Below are positions 8,252-17,380 of a stretch of 64,000 bases of DNA, piece by piece. The stretch spans positions 4,712,001 to 4,776,000 of the forward strand of contig NZ_CP128360.1 in assembly GCF_030345095.1 (NCBI RefSeq), given 5' to 3'. Source of the stretch: Solwaraspora sp. WMMA2056. GTDB taxonomy: Bacteria; Actinomycetota; Actinomycetes; Mycobacteriales; Micromonosporaceae. The notes below the pieces were generated by a model that saw nothing but the letters and a program-made list of their open reading frames with translations, was not told the DNA's origin and did no database searches. The position numbers and the translations under genes are program-made. The first letter of the stretch is position 1. Each line of letters opens with the position of its first letter.

Positions 8252-9274
8252 ATGCTAACCCCCCTCCCTCTTATGCGTCTGGTGACCGGTTTCTGGAGCT
8301 TCAAGACCCTCGCCGCCGCAGTCGAGCTGGACCTGTTCACCCGGCTGGCCGATGGCCGGAGCATCACCGTCGCGCAACTGTGCGACGAGTACGGGCTCGC
8401 CGAACGACCCGCGGACACCCTCCTGGCCGCCTGCGCTTCCCTCGGCCTGCTGGTCAAGGAGCCCGGTGGTGACGGATACCGCAACGCCCCCGTCGCCGAG
8501 GAGTTCCTGGTGGTCGGGCGGCCGTACTACTTCGGTGGACAGGTACGCTACTGCGACGAGCGCACCTACCTGCCGTGGCACCGCATCGGCGAAGCGCTGC
8601 GCACCGACCGGCCACTGACCTGGGATCCGCAGACCCAGGAGTCGGTCTTCTCCAATGTCGACCCGCAGATGCTCGAGCTGTTCTGGGAGGCGATGTACGC
8701 GACGTCGATCTTCACGGCGCGGGCGCTCGGCGAAGCGTACGACTTCGGTGCCCACGACCGGTTGCTCGACCTCGGCGGTGGCTCCGGGGCTTACCCGATC
8801 GAACTGTGCCGTCGCTACCCGGACCTGCGCGCGAGCGTCTACGACCTGCCCCATGTGGTGCCGATCGCGGCCGACAAGGCGGCTGCGGCGGGCATGAGCG
8901 ACCGGATCGGCACCATCGCCGGTGACTTCTTCGCCGACCCCGCGTTGCCGGATGGCCACGACGTGATGCTGCTCAGCATGGTCCTGCACGACTGGGACGA
9001 GACGACCAACCGGGCGCTGCTCGCCCGCTGTCACCGGGCGCTGCCGTCCGGCGGCGTGATCGTCATTTCCGAGCTGCTGCTCAACCCGGACCGCACCGGG
9101 CCGACCGAGGCGGCCCTGATGGGGATGAACATGCTGGTGGAGACAGTCGGTGGACGCAACTACTCGGAGACCGAGTACGCCGACTGGCTGGCCGACGCCG
9201 GCTTCGGGTCGATTCGGACCGTGACGTTCGACGCTCCGGGTGCCAACGGCGCCATCATCGCGCGCAAGCGCTGA
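8252..9274 (+). CDS. SAM-dependent O-methyltransferase (Methyltransf_2 type)
   Basis: A methyltransferase of about 340 aa with an N-terminal winged-helix dimerization domain (LVTGFWSFKTLAAAVELDLF) and a C-terminal Rossmann domain. SAM motif I is LLDLGGGSGAYPIELC, and the catalytic-region signature is MVLHDWDE, as in plant-type and polyketide O-methyltransferases, where the His acts as general base on a hydroxyl group. Start choice is open: ATG 8252 fits homolog-like spacing to the first helix, while TTG 8234 would add six residues. Neither has a strong ribosome site. No other biosynthetic gene is adjacent, so the substrate is unknown. The GC-rich hairpin upstream could regulate it. Confidence 0.85.
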   Translation: MLTPLPLMRLVTGFWSFKTLAAAVELDLFTRLADGRSITVAQLCDEYGLAERPADTLLAACASLGLLVKEPGGDGYRNAPVAEEFLVVGRPYYFGGQVRYCDERTYLPWHRIGEALRTDRPLTWDPQTQESVFSNVDPQMLELFWEAMYATSIFTARALGEAYDFGAHDRLLDLGGGSGAYPIELCRRYPDLRASVYDLPHVVPIAADKAAAAGMSDRIGTIAGDFFADPALPDGHDVMLLSMVLHDWDETTNRALLARCHRALPSGGVIVISELLLNPDRTGPTEAALMGMNMLVETVGGRNYSETEYADWLADAGFGSIRTVTFDAPGANGAIIARKR

Positions 9275-9412
9275 CCGGGACGTCCGGCGGGCGCCCGCCC
9301 GGGATCGGGCGCGCCGCGCGGGACGTGCCGACCCAGGTGGACTCGACGGGGGTGGCGGAGGCGTGTTGCCTTCGTCGGTGGTGTCCGGTGTGGCTGGACA
9401 CAGCCCGTTCGT

Positions 9413-9424
9413 CATCCTAGGATG
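9413..9424. promoter_or_regulatory. Palindromic operator, probably GntR autoregulatory
   Basis: CATCCTAGGATG is a perfect 12-bp palindrome, followed by a second half-site GCTAGG at 9424-9429. It sits 31 bp upstream of the GntR start, where a repressor would block its own promoter. Confidence 0.5.
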
Positions 9425-9454
9425 CTAGGTGGTCCCCGTCGAACGGAGCAGCCG

Positions 9455-10249
9455 ATGCCACAGGTCAACCCCGGTGCCGCCGAGGTTCCGCACCGTCAGA
9501 TCGCCGACCAACTGCGCGAACGCATCCGCCGTGGCGACTGGGCACCCGGCGAACGCCTGCCGGCGATTCCCGCCATCGCCGAGATGTACGGGGTCGCCAA
9601 GCAGACCGTCCAGCGCACCGTGGACCAGCTCCGCGTCGAAGGCCTGCTGATCACCAAGCCCGGCTCGGGCACCTTCGTCCGTGGCACCCGCCGTCGACTC
9701 AACCGGCTCGCCCGGGGCCGCTACGGCGGCCAGCGCGGCTACCACGCCGATCTGGCGGCCCGCTACCGCCAACAGCTGACCGAGGTCGGCCGGGCTCCCG
9801 CGCCGGCGGAGGTCGCCGACGCCTTCGGCGTGGCGGACGGCACCGAACTGGTGGTACGCCGGCACGTGGTCCGTACCGACGACTCCCCCGTCGAGGTCGG
9901 CGCCTCCTGGTTCCGGGTCGCCGACGCGGCCGGCACCAGCCTGGACCGGGCCGAGCCGTTCGGCCGTCCGCTGTACCAGGAGGCCGAGGAGGTGACCGGC
10001 CGGCGGTACACCTGGGCCCGCGACGTACTCACCGCGCGCCAGCCCAGCCGCGACGAGGCGCAGACCCTGCGGATCAGACCGGACACCCCGGTGCTGCACC
10101 TGCTCCATGTCGCCTACGACGCCGAACGTCGACCGATCGAGGTCGCTCAGGCCACCTGGCCCGGGCCGGTCACCACCCTGACCGAGGAGTACCGGGTGCC
10201 GGCGCCGGTGCCCGATCCGGACCCGGATCCGGGTCTGGTACTCGGCTGA
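9455..10249 (+). CDS. GntR/HutC-family transcriptional regulator
   Basis: A 264-aa regulator with an N-terminal GntR winged helix (RQIADQLRERIRRGDW, then VAKQTVQRTVDQLRVEGL and KPGSGTFV, about residues 16-80) and a C-terminal UTRA ligand-binding domain (VVRRHVVRTDDSPVEV through VAYDAERRPIEVAQATW). UTRA domains in the HutC subfamily sense small metabolites such as sugars, amino acids or histidine derivatives. ATG 9455 is chosen because CGGAG lies 6 bases upstream. The C-terminus ends in an acidic Pro-Asp repeat. It is followed by a clean terminator, so it does not share a transcript with the LPMO gene. Confidence 0.92.
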   Translation: MPQVNPGAAEVPHRQIADQLRERIRRGDWAPGERLPAIPAIAEMYGVAKQTVQRTVDQLRVEGLLITKPGSGTFVRGTRRRLNRLARGRYGGQRGYHADLAARYRQQLTEVGRAPAPAEVADAFGVADGTELVVRRHVVRTDDSPVEVGASWFRVADAAGTSLDRAEPFGRPLYQEAEEVTGRRYTWARDVLTARQPSRDEAQTLRIRPDTPVLHLLHVAYDAERRPIEVAQATWPGPVTTLTEEYRVPAPVPDPDPDPGLVLG

Positions 10250-10250
10250 G

Positions 10251-10279
10251 CGGCGTTTTCTTACGCCGTACTTTGTTTT
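10251..10279 (+). terminator. Rho-independent terminator with T-run
   Basis: CGGCGT (10251-10256) and ACGCCG (10263-10268) form a stem with a 6-nt loop, followed by TACTTTGTTTT. It starts two bases after the GntR stop codon. It is one of the few canonical terminators with a T-rich tail in this window. Confidence 0.85.
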
Positions 10280-10291
10280 CCATACCAACTA

Positions 10292-10320
10292 TTGACACGT
10301 GTGATCGAGATATGTGAATC
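10292..10320 (+). promoter_or_regulatory. Candidate promoter for the LPMO gene
   Basis: A consensus -35 TTGACA at 10292-10297 lies in a low-GC stretch 160 bp before the LPMO start. The best -10 (TGAATC near 10315) is weak. An ACACGTGT palindrome overlaps the -35 box and could be an operator. Moderate to low confidence. Confidence 0.35.
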
Positions 10321-10457
10321 TCCCGGCAAGGGTCCACCGCACGGGTCGTGCGGCGGTAGCGGGATCTCCGGGCATCCAGCGCCGACCCCGACCCGGGTGG
10401 CGGCGTGCCGTCCCCGGTGACCCCACGACCGTTCCGTCCACCTGTCCGGGAGCAGAC

Positions 10458-11585
10458 ATGCCTTCCCTCTCCGTCACCGTCTGGGCGCCCGTACGCCGGG
10501 CGCTCACCGTCACGGCAGCCGCCGCCCTGCTGCTGGGCGGTGCCCTCGCCGAGGTCGCCACCGCCCACGGTTCGTCGATCGATCCGCCGTCGCGCAACTA
10601 CGGCTGCTACGAGCGCTGGGCCAACGACTTCCAGAACCCTCGGATGGCCACCGACGATCCGATGTGCTGGCAGGCCTGGCAGGCCGACTCCACCGCCATG
10701 TGGAACTGGAACAGCCTCTACATCGACGGCGTCGACGGCCAGCACCAGGCCCACATCCCCGACGGACAGCTGTGCAGCGCCGGCAACACCGGTGGTACCC
10801 GCTACGCCTCGCTCGACGTACCCGGCAACTGGCGGGCGGCCAGCGTCGGGACCAACTTCACCGTCACGTACCACGATCAGGCCCTGCACGGTGCCGACTA
10901 CCACCTGGTCTACGTCACCCGACAGGGCTTCGACCCGCTCACCCAACGCCTGCGCTGGAGCGACCTGGAGCTGGTCCGGACCACCAGCGGCGCGGCCCCC
11001 GGCGCCGGCACCCGGACCAGCAACCCCAACCTCAACGGCGTCTCGGTCGACATCCCGGTCAGCGCGCCGGGACGCACCGGTCGGCACATCGTCTACCTGA
11101 TCTGGAAGGCCAGCCACGCCGACCAGACCTACTACTTCTGCAGCGACGTGAACTTCGGCGGTACCGGGGCGACCCCGGCACCGACCACTCCCGCACCCGC
11201 ACCGACCACCCCGGCGCCCGTACCCACCACGGCCGTGCCGACCACGGCCGTACCGACCACGGCCGTACCGACCACCAGCGCGCCAGGCGACTGCACGGCG
11301 ACGTTCGCGGTCGTCGCCAGCTGGCAGGGCGGCTTCCAGGCCGAGGTACGGGTCACCGCCGGCGCCTCCGAGCTGACCGGATGGACGGTGGGCTGGACCA
11401 ATCCGACCGGCCAGCAGGTGACCCAGGCGTGGAACGCCGCCCTCACGAGCAGTGGGTCCTCGGTGACCGCCCGCAACGCCGCCTACAATGGCGCGCTCGC
11501 TGCCGGCGCGAGCACCAGCTTCGGCCTGATCGGGTCGGCCACCGCAACGCCGTCGGCGTCGGCGTTGACCTGCCGGGCCGGCTGA
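10458..11585 (+). CDS. Secreted AA10 lytic polysaccharide monooxygenase with CBM2
   Basis: A 375-aa secreted enzyme. The signal peptide (residues 1-36) ends in VATA and cleavage leaves His as the first residue (HGSSIDPPSRNYGCYERW), which is the copper-binding histidine-brace start of AA10 LPMOs. A second His, probably in QALHGADYHLVYV, completes the brace, and YYFCSDVNF closes the domain. A Pro/Thr linker with repeated VPTTA units joins a C-terminal CBM2 (about residues 278-375, from DCTATFAVV to SALTCRAG) that binds cellulose or chitin. It should oxidatively cleave crystalline polysaccharide outside the cell. ATG 10458 is chosen for its GGGAG site and because only it gives a proper signal peptide. 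Confidence 0.93.
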   Translation: MPSLSVTVWAPVRRALTVTAAAALLLGGALAEVATAHGSSIDPPSRNYGCYERWANDFQNPRMATDDPMCWQAWQADSTAMWNWNSLYIDGVDGQHQAHIPDGQLCSAGNTGGTRYASLDVPGNWRAASVGTNFTVTYHDQALHGADYHLVYVTRQGFDPLTQRLRWSDLELVRTTSGAAPGAGTRTSNPNLNGVSVDIPVSAPGRTGRHIVYLIWKASHADQTYYFCSDVNFGGTGATPAPTTPAPAPTTPAPVPTTAVPTTAVPTTAVPTTSAPGDCTATFAVVASWQGGFQAEVRVTAGASELTGWTVGWTNPTGQQVTQAWNAALTSSGSSVTARNAAYNGALAAGASTSFGLIGSATATPSASALTCRAG

Positions 11586-11594
11586 CCCGCACGC

Positions 11595-11632
11595 ACCGCC
11601 GGGGCCGCCACCGTCGCGTCGGTCCCGGCGGT
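11595..11632. terminator. Hairpin between LPMO and mshC
   Basis: ACCGCCGGG at 11595-11603 pairs with CCCGGCGGT at 11624-11632 in the 61-bp gap between two convergent genes. Likely a two-way terminator; the 20-nt loop makes it weaker than the others here. Confidence 0.45.
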
Positions 11633-11646
11633 ACCGTGGGCACCGA

Positions 11647-12891
11647 TCAGTCGCGGACCCGCACGCCCAGCAGCGCATCGCACATGTCGGCCATCAGCGC
11701 CGGCGCGTGGGCGTCCACGCCGACACCGGCCAGCGCCTCGTCGACCCACTCGTCGACCACCGCGAGCGCACCCGGGGTGTCGAGGTCGTCGGCGAGGCGG
11801 CCGCGTACCGTGGCGAGCAGGTCCGCGCCGGACGGGCCCGCCGCCGCGCCCGCCGCCGCCCGCCACCGCTGCCACCGCTGCTGGCCCGCCTTGAGTACGT
11901 CGTCGGTCCACTGCCGGTCGGCCCGGTAGTGCCCGGACATCAGCGCCAGCCGTACCGCCATCGGGGCGACCCGGTCGCCGCGCAGCCGGGAGACGAACAC
12001 CAGGTTCCCCCGCGACTTGGACATCTTCTCGCCGTTGAGGCCGATCATCCCGGCATGGACGTAGTGGGCCGCGAACGGTGCCTGGCCGGTCAGCACCTCG
12101 GCGTGCGCCGCGGAACACTCGTGGTGCGGAAAGATCAGGTCGTTGCCGCCACCCTGGACGTCGATCCGCTCGCCCAGCAGGCGCAGTGCGATCACCGCGC
12201 ACTCGATGTGCCAACCCGGCCGCCCCGGCCCGAGTGGACCGCCCTCCCACGCCGGCTCGCCGTCGCGCGCGCCCCGCCACAGCAACGGATCCAGCGGGTC
12301 GCGCTTGCCCGGTCGCTGCGGGTCACCGCCGCGCTCGGCGGCAAAGACCAGCATCTGCTCCCGCGACAGGTGCGACTCGTAGCCGAACCGGTCCGCCGCC
12401 GCCAGATCGAAGTAGATGTCGCCGCTGCCGTCGGCCAGCCGGTACCCCGCGCCCCGGTCGAGCAGCACCCGGACCTGGCCGGCGATGGCGGGAATCGACT
12501 CGACCGCGCCGACGTAGTGCGCCGGTGGAATGATCCGCAGCGCCTCCATGTCCTCACGGAACAACGCGGTCTCCCGCATCGCCAGGACCACCCAGTCCTC
12601 GCCGTCACGGGCCGCCCGCTCCAGCAGCGGGTCGTCGATGTCGGTGACGTTCTGGACGTACTCCACCTGATGGCCGGCGTCGCGCCACATCCGCTGCACC
12701 AGGTCGAAGGTGATCATGGTGGCGGCGTGGCCGAGATGCGTGGCGTCGTACGGGGTGATCCCGCAGACATACATCGTCGCCGGGCGTCCCGGGCTGGTGG
12801 GGGCCACCGCCTGTCGCGCCGAATCGAACAACGCCAACGCCGCGCCGGTGCCCGGCAGCCGGGGCACCTCGTGGCCGGTCCAGGAGTCCAT
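11647..12891 (-). CDS. mshC: Mycothiol ligase MshC (cysteine:GlcN-Ins ligase)
   Basis: A 414-aa class I aminoacyl-tRNA-synthetase-like enzyme that joins L-cysteine to 1D-myo-inositol 2-amino-2-deoxy-glucopyranoside with ATP, the third step of mycothiol synthesis. The HIGH-like motif is in [10 protein letters not shown], the KMSKS motif in [10 protein letters not shown], and the zinc/cysteine site residues fall in [19 protein letters not shown] and [11 protein letters not shown]. It is shorter than true cysteinyl-tRNA synthetase, and the N-terminus ([16 protein letters not shown]) is typical of MshC. It is the last gene of a leftward group with the SCO1664, DUF3090 and phosphatase genes, an arrangement I recall as common in actinobacteria. 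Confidence 0.95.
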   Translation of the reverse strand: MDSWTGHEVPRLPGTGAALALFDSARQAVAPTSPGRPATMYVCGITPYDATHLGHAATMITFDLVQRMWRDAGHQVEYVQNVTDIDDPLLERAARDGEDWVVLAMRETALFREDMEALRIIPPAHYVGAVESIPAIAGQVRVLLDRGAGYRLADGSGDIYFDLAAADRFGYESHLSREQMLVFAAERGGDPQRPGKRDPLDPLLWRGARDGEPAWEGGPLGPGRPGWHIECAVIALRLLGERIDVQGGGNDLIFPHHECSAAHAEVLTGQAPFAAHYVHAGMIGLNGEKMSKSRGNLVFVSRLRGDRVAPMAVRLALMSGHYRADRQWTDDVLKAGQQRWQRWRAAAGAAAGPSGADLLATVRGRLADDLDTPGALAVVDEWVDEALAGVGVDAHAPALMADMCDALLGVRVRD

Positions 12892-12941
12892 GCCGTCAGC
12901 CTATCCAGCGGTCACCGCACGGCTGGTCGCTGCCACAGAGA

Positions 12942-13760
12942 TCACATCGGCGGCCACGGGATCGCGCTACGCTCGTCCGGCGGCGCAGGAAACCGACCGG
13001 ACTCCGCCAGGTGGGCCGCCCGCCGCCGCAGCTGGGCGATCTCCGCCGAGGTCAGCAACGGGGCCAGCGCCGCACCCACCGGACCGTCCAGGGCCGTCAG
13101 CAGCCGGCGCAACGCCGGTGGAGCCTGCGCCGGCAGCCGCTGCCCGGCCCACCCCCACAGCACGGTACGCAGCTTGTCGTCCACGTGGAAGCACAGTCCG
13201 TGGTCGACCCCGTACACCTGATCGGAGTCGCCGGTCAGGACGTGGCCGCCCTTGCGGTCGGCGTTGTTGACCACCACGTCGAACACCGCCATCATGGCCA
13301 GCCGTGGATCATCGGCGTGCGCCAGGGCGTAGGCGTTGCCGGCCGAATCCCGGGCGGCGGCAATCGGCAACCAGTCCGCCGGCACCTCATCGGCCGCGAC
13401 GAAGCCGATCAGCGGCACCGCCGACGTGGGCTCGTCGATCCACAGCTGGCAGGCACCCGGACCGAACGGTCCGTCGCGCAGCACCGTCGGCGGCACCAGC
13501 GGCCAGTCCAGCGCCTGGGCCACCAGGTACGCCGACGCCTCACGGGCGGCCAACGTACCGTCCGGAAAATCCGACAGTGGACGTTCGCCACGGACCGGCT
13601 TGTAGACGCACCGGGCCGCCTGCCCGTCGCCGCTGACCACTGCGCGCAGCGTGGTGTTCGACGCGTCGACCAGCTGCCCCTCCAGCTCGATCGACCCGGT
13701 ACGCAACAGGGTCAGCGTGTCGGCGACGTCGCGCACCGAGGGCTGTCCACCGGGCTCCAT
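12942..13760 (-). CDS. SCO1664 family protein (PI3/4-kinase-like fold)
   Basis: A 272-aa protein of the actinobacterial SCO1664 family. Recognisable pieces are ARCVYKPVRGERPLSDFPDG, where the Lys resembles a kinase ATP-binding lysine, and VFDVVVNNADRKGGHVL followed by VYGVDHGLCFH, which resemble the catalytic and metal-binding loops of phosphatidylinositol-kinase and HipA-like folds. So a kinase-like activity is plausible, but no reaction has been shown that I know of. The first ATG is at 13760 (a GTG lies one codon earlier). It begins a few bases after the DUF3090 stop, implying co-translation. Membership near mshC suggests a link to thiol or inositol metabolism (inference). Confidence 0.85.
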   Translation of the reverse strand: MEPGGQPSVRDVADTLTLLRTGSIELEGQLVDASNTTLRAVVSGDGQAARCVYKPVRGERPLSDFPDGTLAAREASAYLVAQALDWPLVPPTVLRDGPFGPGACQLWIDEPTSAVPLIGFVAADEVPADWLPIAAARDSAGNAYALAHADDPRLAMMAVFDVVVNNADRKGGHVLTGDSDQVYGVDHGLCFHVDDKLRTVLWGWAGQRLPAQAPPALRRLLTALDGPVGAALAPLLTSAEIAQLRRRAAHLAESGRFPAPPDERSAIPWPPM

Positions 13761-13765
13761 CACGC

Positions 13766-14374
13766 TCAGCGGTGGTAGCCGTTGTTCCGGGGGCAGAGAT
13801 GGCCGCGCGGATCCAGCGGCTGGCCGCAGAGCGGGCAGGGAGGACGACCGGCCGCAACCACCCGACGGGCGCGGTCGATGAAACCACGGGTGGCGGCGGG
13901 GGTCAGTCGCACCCGGAGGCGGTCCAGGCCCGGATCGTCGGCATCGTCGTCCTCGGCGTCGGCGAGCAGCGCCGCGACGGCACCCGCGTCGGCGTCGTCC
14001 TCGGCGTCGGGCTCGGGCTCGGGCTCGGCCTCACCGACGGCAATTGCCTCGATCACCACGGTCGACGTGTCGACGTCGAAGGCCAGCCCGAGGGTGCCGA
14101 CGCGGAACTCCTCGTCGACCGGCGTCTCCAGCGGGTCGTTGTCCGACTGGCCACCGGGAAGTTCCGGCACGTCGACGCCGAACCGCCGCTGCGCCTCGGC
14201 CAGCAGCTCCTCCAGCTTCTCCGCCAGCAGCGACACCTGGACCTTCTCCAGGGCCACGCTGACCACGCGGCCGCCGCCCCGGGCCTGCAGGAAGAACATC
14301 CGCTCCCCCGGCGGCCCCACGGTCCCCGCGACGAACCGCTCCGGCGGCTCGAAGGCATGCACCTGGTGGGTCAT
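13766..14374 (-). CDS. DUF3090 family protein with zinc-ribbon tail
   Basis: A 202-aa protein of the DUF3090 family, starting MTHQVHAFEPPERF. The body is a beta-rich domain (FVAGTVGPPGERMFFLQARG), the middle is an acidic Glu/Asp-rich insert at about residues 118-150, and the C-terminus has a rubredoxin-like knuckle, CPLCG plus C in GHLCPRNNG, that could bind zinc. ATG 14374 gives a start before the conserved FEPPERF region; the frame upstream is probably not translated. Function is unknown. It lies between the histidine phosphatase and SCO1664 genes, and this trio near mshC appears to be a conserved actinobacterial unit. Confidence 0.87.
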   Translation of the reverse strand: MTHQVHAFEPPERFVAGTVGPPGERMFFLQARGGGRVVSVALEKVQVSLLAEKLEELLAEAQRRFGVDVPELPGGQSDNDPLETPVDEEFRVGTLGLAFDVDTSTVVIEAIAVGEAEPEPEPDAEDDADAGAVAALLADAEDDDADDPGLDRLRVRLTPAATRGFIDRARRVVAAGRPPCPLCGQPLDPRGHLCPRNNGYHR

Positions 14375-14452
14375 GCCGTCGACCCTATCGGGCTCCCGGG
14401 TCGATCCGGTAACGCACCGACCCGATTGCCCGACCGGCACCCCACCGACGGT

Positions 14453-15166
14453 TCACCGCGACGGCTCACCATCTCCGGCGCCACCCCCGACGGGAGCGTC
14501 CGACTCCGACGGACGACCCCGACGCCGGCCCCGGCCCCGTTTGGCCACGACCGGGCCGGTCAGGTCGGCCCCGGTGTCGTTGAGCCGCAGCAGGAACGGT
14601 CGGGTCGCGGTGTAGCGGATGACCGTCAGCGACGCCGGATCCGCCACGATCCGCTGGAACAGGTCGAGGTGCAGACCCAGCGCGTCGGCGACGATGGCCT
14701 TGATCACGTCGCCGTGGGTGCACGCCAGCCAGAACGCGTCCGGCCCCTGCTCGGCATCGACGACGGCGTTCCAGTGGCGGACCGCCGCCACCGCCCGGGC
14801 GGCGACCGCCGCCATCGCCTCGCCACCGGGGAACACCGCAGCGCTCGGGTGCTCCTGAACCACCCGCCACAGCGGCTGCTTGGCCAGGGCACGCAACGGC
14901 TGCCCCTCCCATTCGCCGTACCCGCACTCGATCAGACTCTCGTCGAGGGCCGGCGTCACCGCGGGCAGTGCCAATGCCAGCGTCTGCCGGCAGCGCACCA
15001 GTGGGCTGCTGACCACCTGTGCCCACGCCACCTGGGCGAGTCGGGCACCGACCGCCTGGGCCTGGGCCCGGCCGGTGTCGTCGAGCTCGACCGGCCGGCG
15101 TCCGGCCAGACCGCCCTCGGCGTTGGCCGTCGTGCGGCCATGTCGCAGAAGCACCACTGTCGCCAT
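14453..15166 (-). CDS. Histidine phosphatase family protein (MSMEG_4193 type)
   Basis: A 237-aa branched-chain histidine phosphatase. The phosphate-accepting motif LLRHGRTTANAEG is at the N-terminus, a second Arg is in VVSSPLVRCRQTL, the catalytic Glu region is IECGYGEWEGQP, and the second His is in CTHGDVIKAI. The basic RGRGRRRGR tail is unusual and may be disordered. The family includes phosphoglycerate-mutase-like phosphatases. Within this operon it is the first gene ahead of DUF3090, SCO1664 and mshC, so a phosphatase/kinase-like pair may act on the same metabolite (inference). Confidence 0.9.
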   Translation of the reverse strand: MATVVLLRHGRTTANAEGGLAGRRPVELDDTGRAQAQAVGARLAQVAWAQVVSSPLVRCRQTLALALPAVTPALDESLIECGYGEWEGQPLRALAKQPLWRVVQEHPSAAVFPGGEAMAAVAARAVAAVRHWNAVVDAEQGPDAFWLACTHGDVIKAIVADALGLHLDLFQRIVADPASLTVIRYTATRPFLLRLNDTGADLTGPVVAKRGRGRRRGRPSESDAPVGGGAGDGEPSR

Positions 15167-15236
15167 CGGGCCAGCGTACGGCGAACGCCGCCGCGCGGTG
15201 CGGCCAGCGCACCGGCACCCGGTCGACCGGCGGCGG

Positions 15237-16064
15237 TCAGGTCGCCGAAATGGTGCCCGTCATCAGCAGCGCCATCACCAGAGAACCGAGGGCCACCCGG
15301 TAGAGAACGAAGGCGTACAGGGTGTGATGGGCGACGTAGCGCAACAGCCAGGCGATCGCCGCGTAGCCGACCGCGAAGGCGATCACCGTCGCCACCGCCA
15401 TCTGGGCGACCGTCGGCGCCCGGCCCTCCGGGTTGAACACGTCCGGCAGGCTGAACAGACCCGACATCACCACCGCCGGGATCGCCAGCAGGAAGGAGAA
15501 CCGGGCGGCGGCCTCCCGGGTCAGGTTGAGAAACAGGCCGGCGGTCAACGTGCCACCGGAACGGGACACCCCGGGAATGAGCGCCATCGCCTGGGCGAAA
15601 CCCATCACCACGCCGTCCCGCATGGTCAGGCGCTGCAAGGTACGGGTCTGCCGTCCCCAGTACTCGGCGAACGCCAGAATCAGGGCGAACACGATGAGCA
15701 CGGTGGCGGTGATCCACAGATTGCGCAGGCCGCTGCGGATCTGGTCCTTGAACAGGAAGCCGATCACCCCGATCGGGATCGACCCGACGATGACGTACCA
15801 GCCCATCCGGTAGTCGGGGTCGCCACGCACCGACGAGTCCCAGATGCCCACGATCCAGGTCTTGGAGATCCGCCAGATGTCCTTGGCGAAGTACAGCAGC
15901 ACGGCGGCCTCGGTGCCGAGCTGGGTGACCGCGGTGAACGACGCCCCGGCGTCGGCGTCGAAGAACAGCGCCGAGGTGATCCGCAGGTGCGCCGACGAGC
16001 TGATCGGCAGGAATTCGGTCAGCCCCTGCACCACGCCGAGCACGATGACTTCGATCCAGCTCAC
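15237..16064 (-). CDS. uppP: Undecaprenyl-diphosphatase UppP (BacA)
   Basis: A 275-aa polytopic membrane enzyme that dephosphorylates undecaprenyl pyrophosphate to recycle the lipid carrier for peptidoglycan and other wall polymers. It has the two BacA signatures: the N-terminal [16 protein letters not shown] with catalytic Glu, and [20 protein letters not shown] with the conserved Ser/Arg. Seven to eight membrane helices are evident. High activity of this family gives bacitracin tolerance. It precedes the histidine phosphatase gene by 70 bp on the same strand, so co-transcription is possible. Confidence 0.95.
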   Translation of the reverse strand: MSWIEVIVLGVVQGLTEFLPISSSAHLRITSALFFDADAGASFTAVTQLGTEAAVLLYFAKDIWRISKTWIVGIWDSSVRGDPDYRMGWYVIVGSIPIGVIGFLFKDQIRSGLRNLWITATVLIVFALILAFAEYWGRQTRTLQRLTMRDGVVMGFAQAMALIPGVSRSGGTLTAGLFLNLTREAAARFSFLLAIPAVVMSGLFSLPDVFNPEGRAPTVAQMAVATVIAFAVGYAAIAWLLRYVAHHTLYAFVLYRVALGSLVMALLMTGTISAT

Positions 16065-16119
16065 CGCCGCACCCCCGGCCGGGCACCGGCGGCCATCGAC
16101 GCGGACCGTTCCCGGTGGT

Positions 16120-17181
16120 TCACTGGCCCACCCCGGCGGTGTCGAGGGCCTGCGCCACCGTCCGCAACGTCGCCTTCTTCTCCTCGACGTCGCCGCCGAA
16201 CAGGCTCACCGACAGCGTCGTCACCCCGGCCGCGGCGAAGTCACCGATCCGCTCGGCGATCCGCCTCGGCGGACCCAGCAACGACGTACGGTCGATGAAC
16301 TCCAGCGGAACGGCGGCGGCGGCGTCGCGGACCCGGCCGGCCAGATAGTGGTCCTGGACCTCGTCGGCGGCCGCGCCGAACCCCATCCGGGTGGCCAGCT
16401 GGTGGTAGAAGTTGCGGGACCGGCTGCCCATCCCGCCGATGTAGAGCGCGGCGTAGCCGCGTACCAGATCGGCGCAGGCGGCCACGTCGTCGCCGACCAC
16501 CACCGGTACGGTCGGCACCACGTCGAAGCCGGCCAGGTCCGCCCCGACGCGGAACCGGCCGGCGGCGACCGCCGCCAACTGCTCGGCTGCCGCCTCCGGT
16601 GAGTAGAACACCGCCAGCCAGCCGTCGGCGATCTCGCCGGCCAGCTCCAGGTTGCGCGGGCCGACCGCAGCCAGGTAGACCGGGATCCGTGACCGTGGCG
16701 GACGGAAATTGAGTCGCAGGGCCTTGCCGGGGCCGTCCGGCAACGGCAACGGATAGTGCTCACCGGCGTACTCGACGCGCTCGCGGGCGACCGCGCGACG
16801 GACGATCTCGACGTACTCCCGGGTCCGTGCCAGCGGCTGGCCGAACCGTACGCCGTGCCAGCCCTCGGAGACCTGCGGCCCGGACACCCCCAGGCCGAGC
16901 CGGAACCGACCGCCGGAAAGGGTGTCGATGGTGGCGGCGGTCATCGCGGTCGCCGCCGGGGTCCGCGCCGGGATCTGCATGACCGCCGCACCCACGTCGA
17001 TCCGGCTGGTCTGCCCGGCCAGCCAGGCCAGTACGCTCGGCGAGTCGGATCCGTACGATTCGGCCACCCAGACCACCGCGTAGCCGAGCCGATCGGCCTC
17101 CTGGGTCAGGGCCAGGTGTTCCACCGGCGAACCGGTGGACGTGAGGTAACCGAGGCTGAGCCCGAGTCGCACTCCCGTCAT
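16120..17181 (-). CDS. F420-dependent LLM-class oxidoreductase
   Basis: A 353-aa luciferase-like (bacterial luciferase/F420) oxidoreductase with a TIM-barrel pattern. It starts [15 protein letters not shown], with [18 protein letters not shown] and [17 protein letters not shown] near the cofactor and substrate site, and [23 protein letters not shown] typical of F420-dependent LLM enzymes. The cofactor is inferred from this clade; actinomycetes carry many paralogs with unknown substrates. ATG 17181 is chosen because a G-rich ribosome site lies just upstream and the first strand begins directly after it. It lies 55 bp upstream of uppP on the same strand. The intergenic region to the divergent aldo/keto reductase is 199 bp. 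Confidence 0.9.
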   Translation of the reverse strand: MTGVRLGLSLGYLTSTGSPVEHLALTQEADRLGYAVVWVAESYGSDSPSVLAWLAGQTSRIDVGAAVMQIPARTPAATAMTAATIDTLSGGRFRLGLGVSGPQVSEGWHGVRFGQPLARTREYVEIVRRAVARERVEYAGEHYPLPLPDGPGKALRLNFRPPRSRIPVYLAAVGPRNLELAGEIADGWLAVFYSPEAAAEQLAAVAAGRFRVGADLAGFDVVPTVPVVVGDDVAACADLVRGYAALYIGGMGSRSRNFYHQLATRMGFGAAADEVQDHYLAGRVRDAAAAVPLEFIDRTSLLGPPRRIAERIGDFAAAGVTTLSVSLFGGDVEEKKATLRTVAQALDTAGVGQ

Positions 17182-17380
17182 CCCCCATCCCCCGCGCACG
17201 GGGCGTCGACGCGTCCACCCGGCGAGAGCCGGGTGGCAGGCCGCATCAGGGTACGCAATCGTCCGCCGCCGTTGGACGACCGGCCGGGGCGACTCGCCGG
17301 TGACCGGATGTCCGGGCAGGTGACCGGGGTTGACAGGAGCGAGGATATCCGTGCCGCCGGGTTCTGCATAAGGTGCACCC

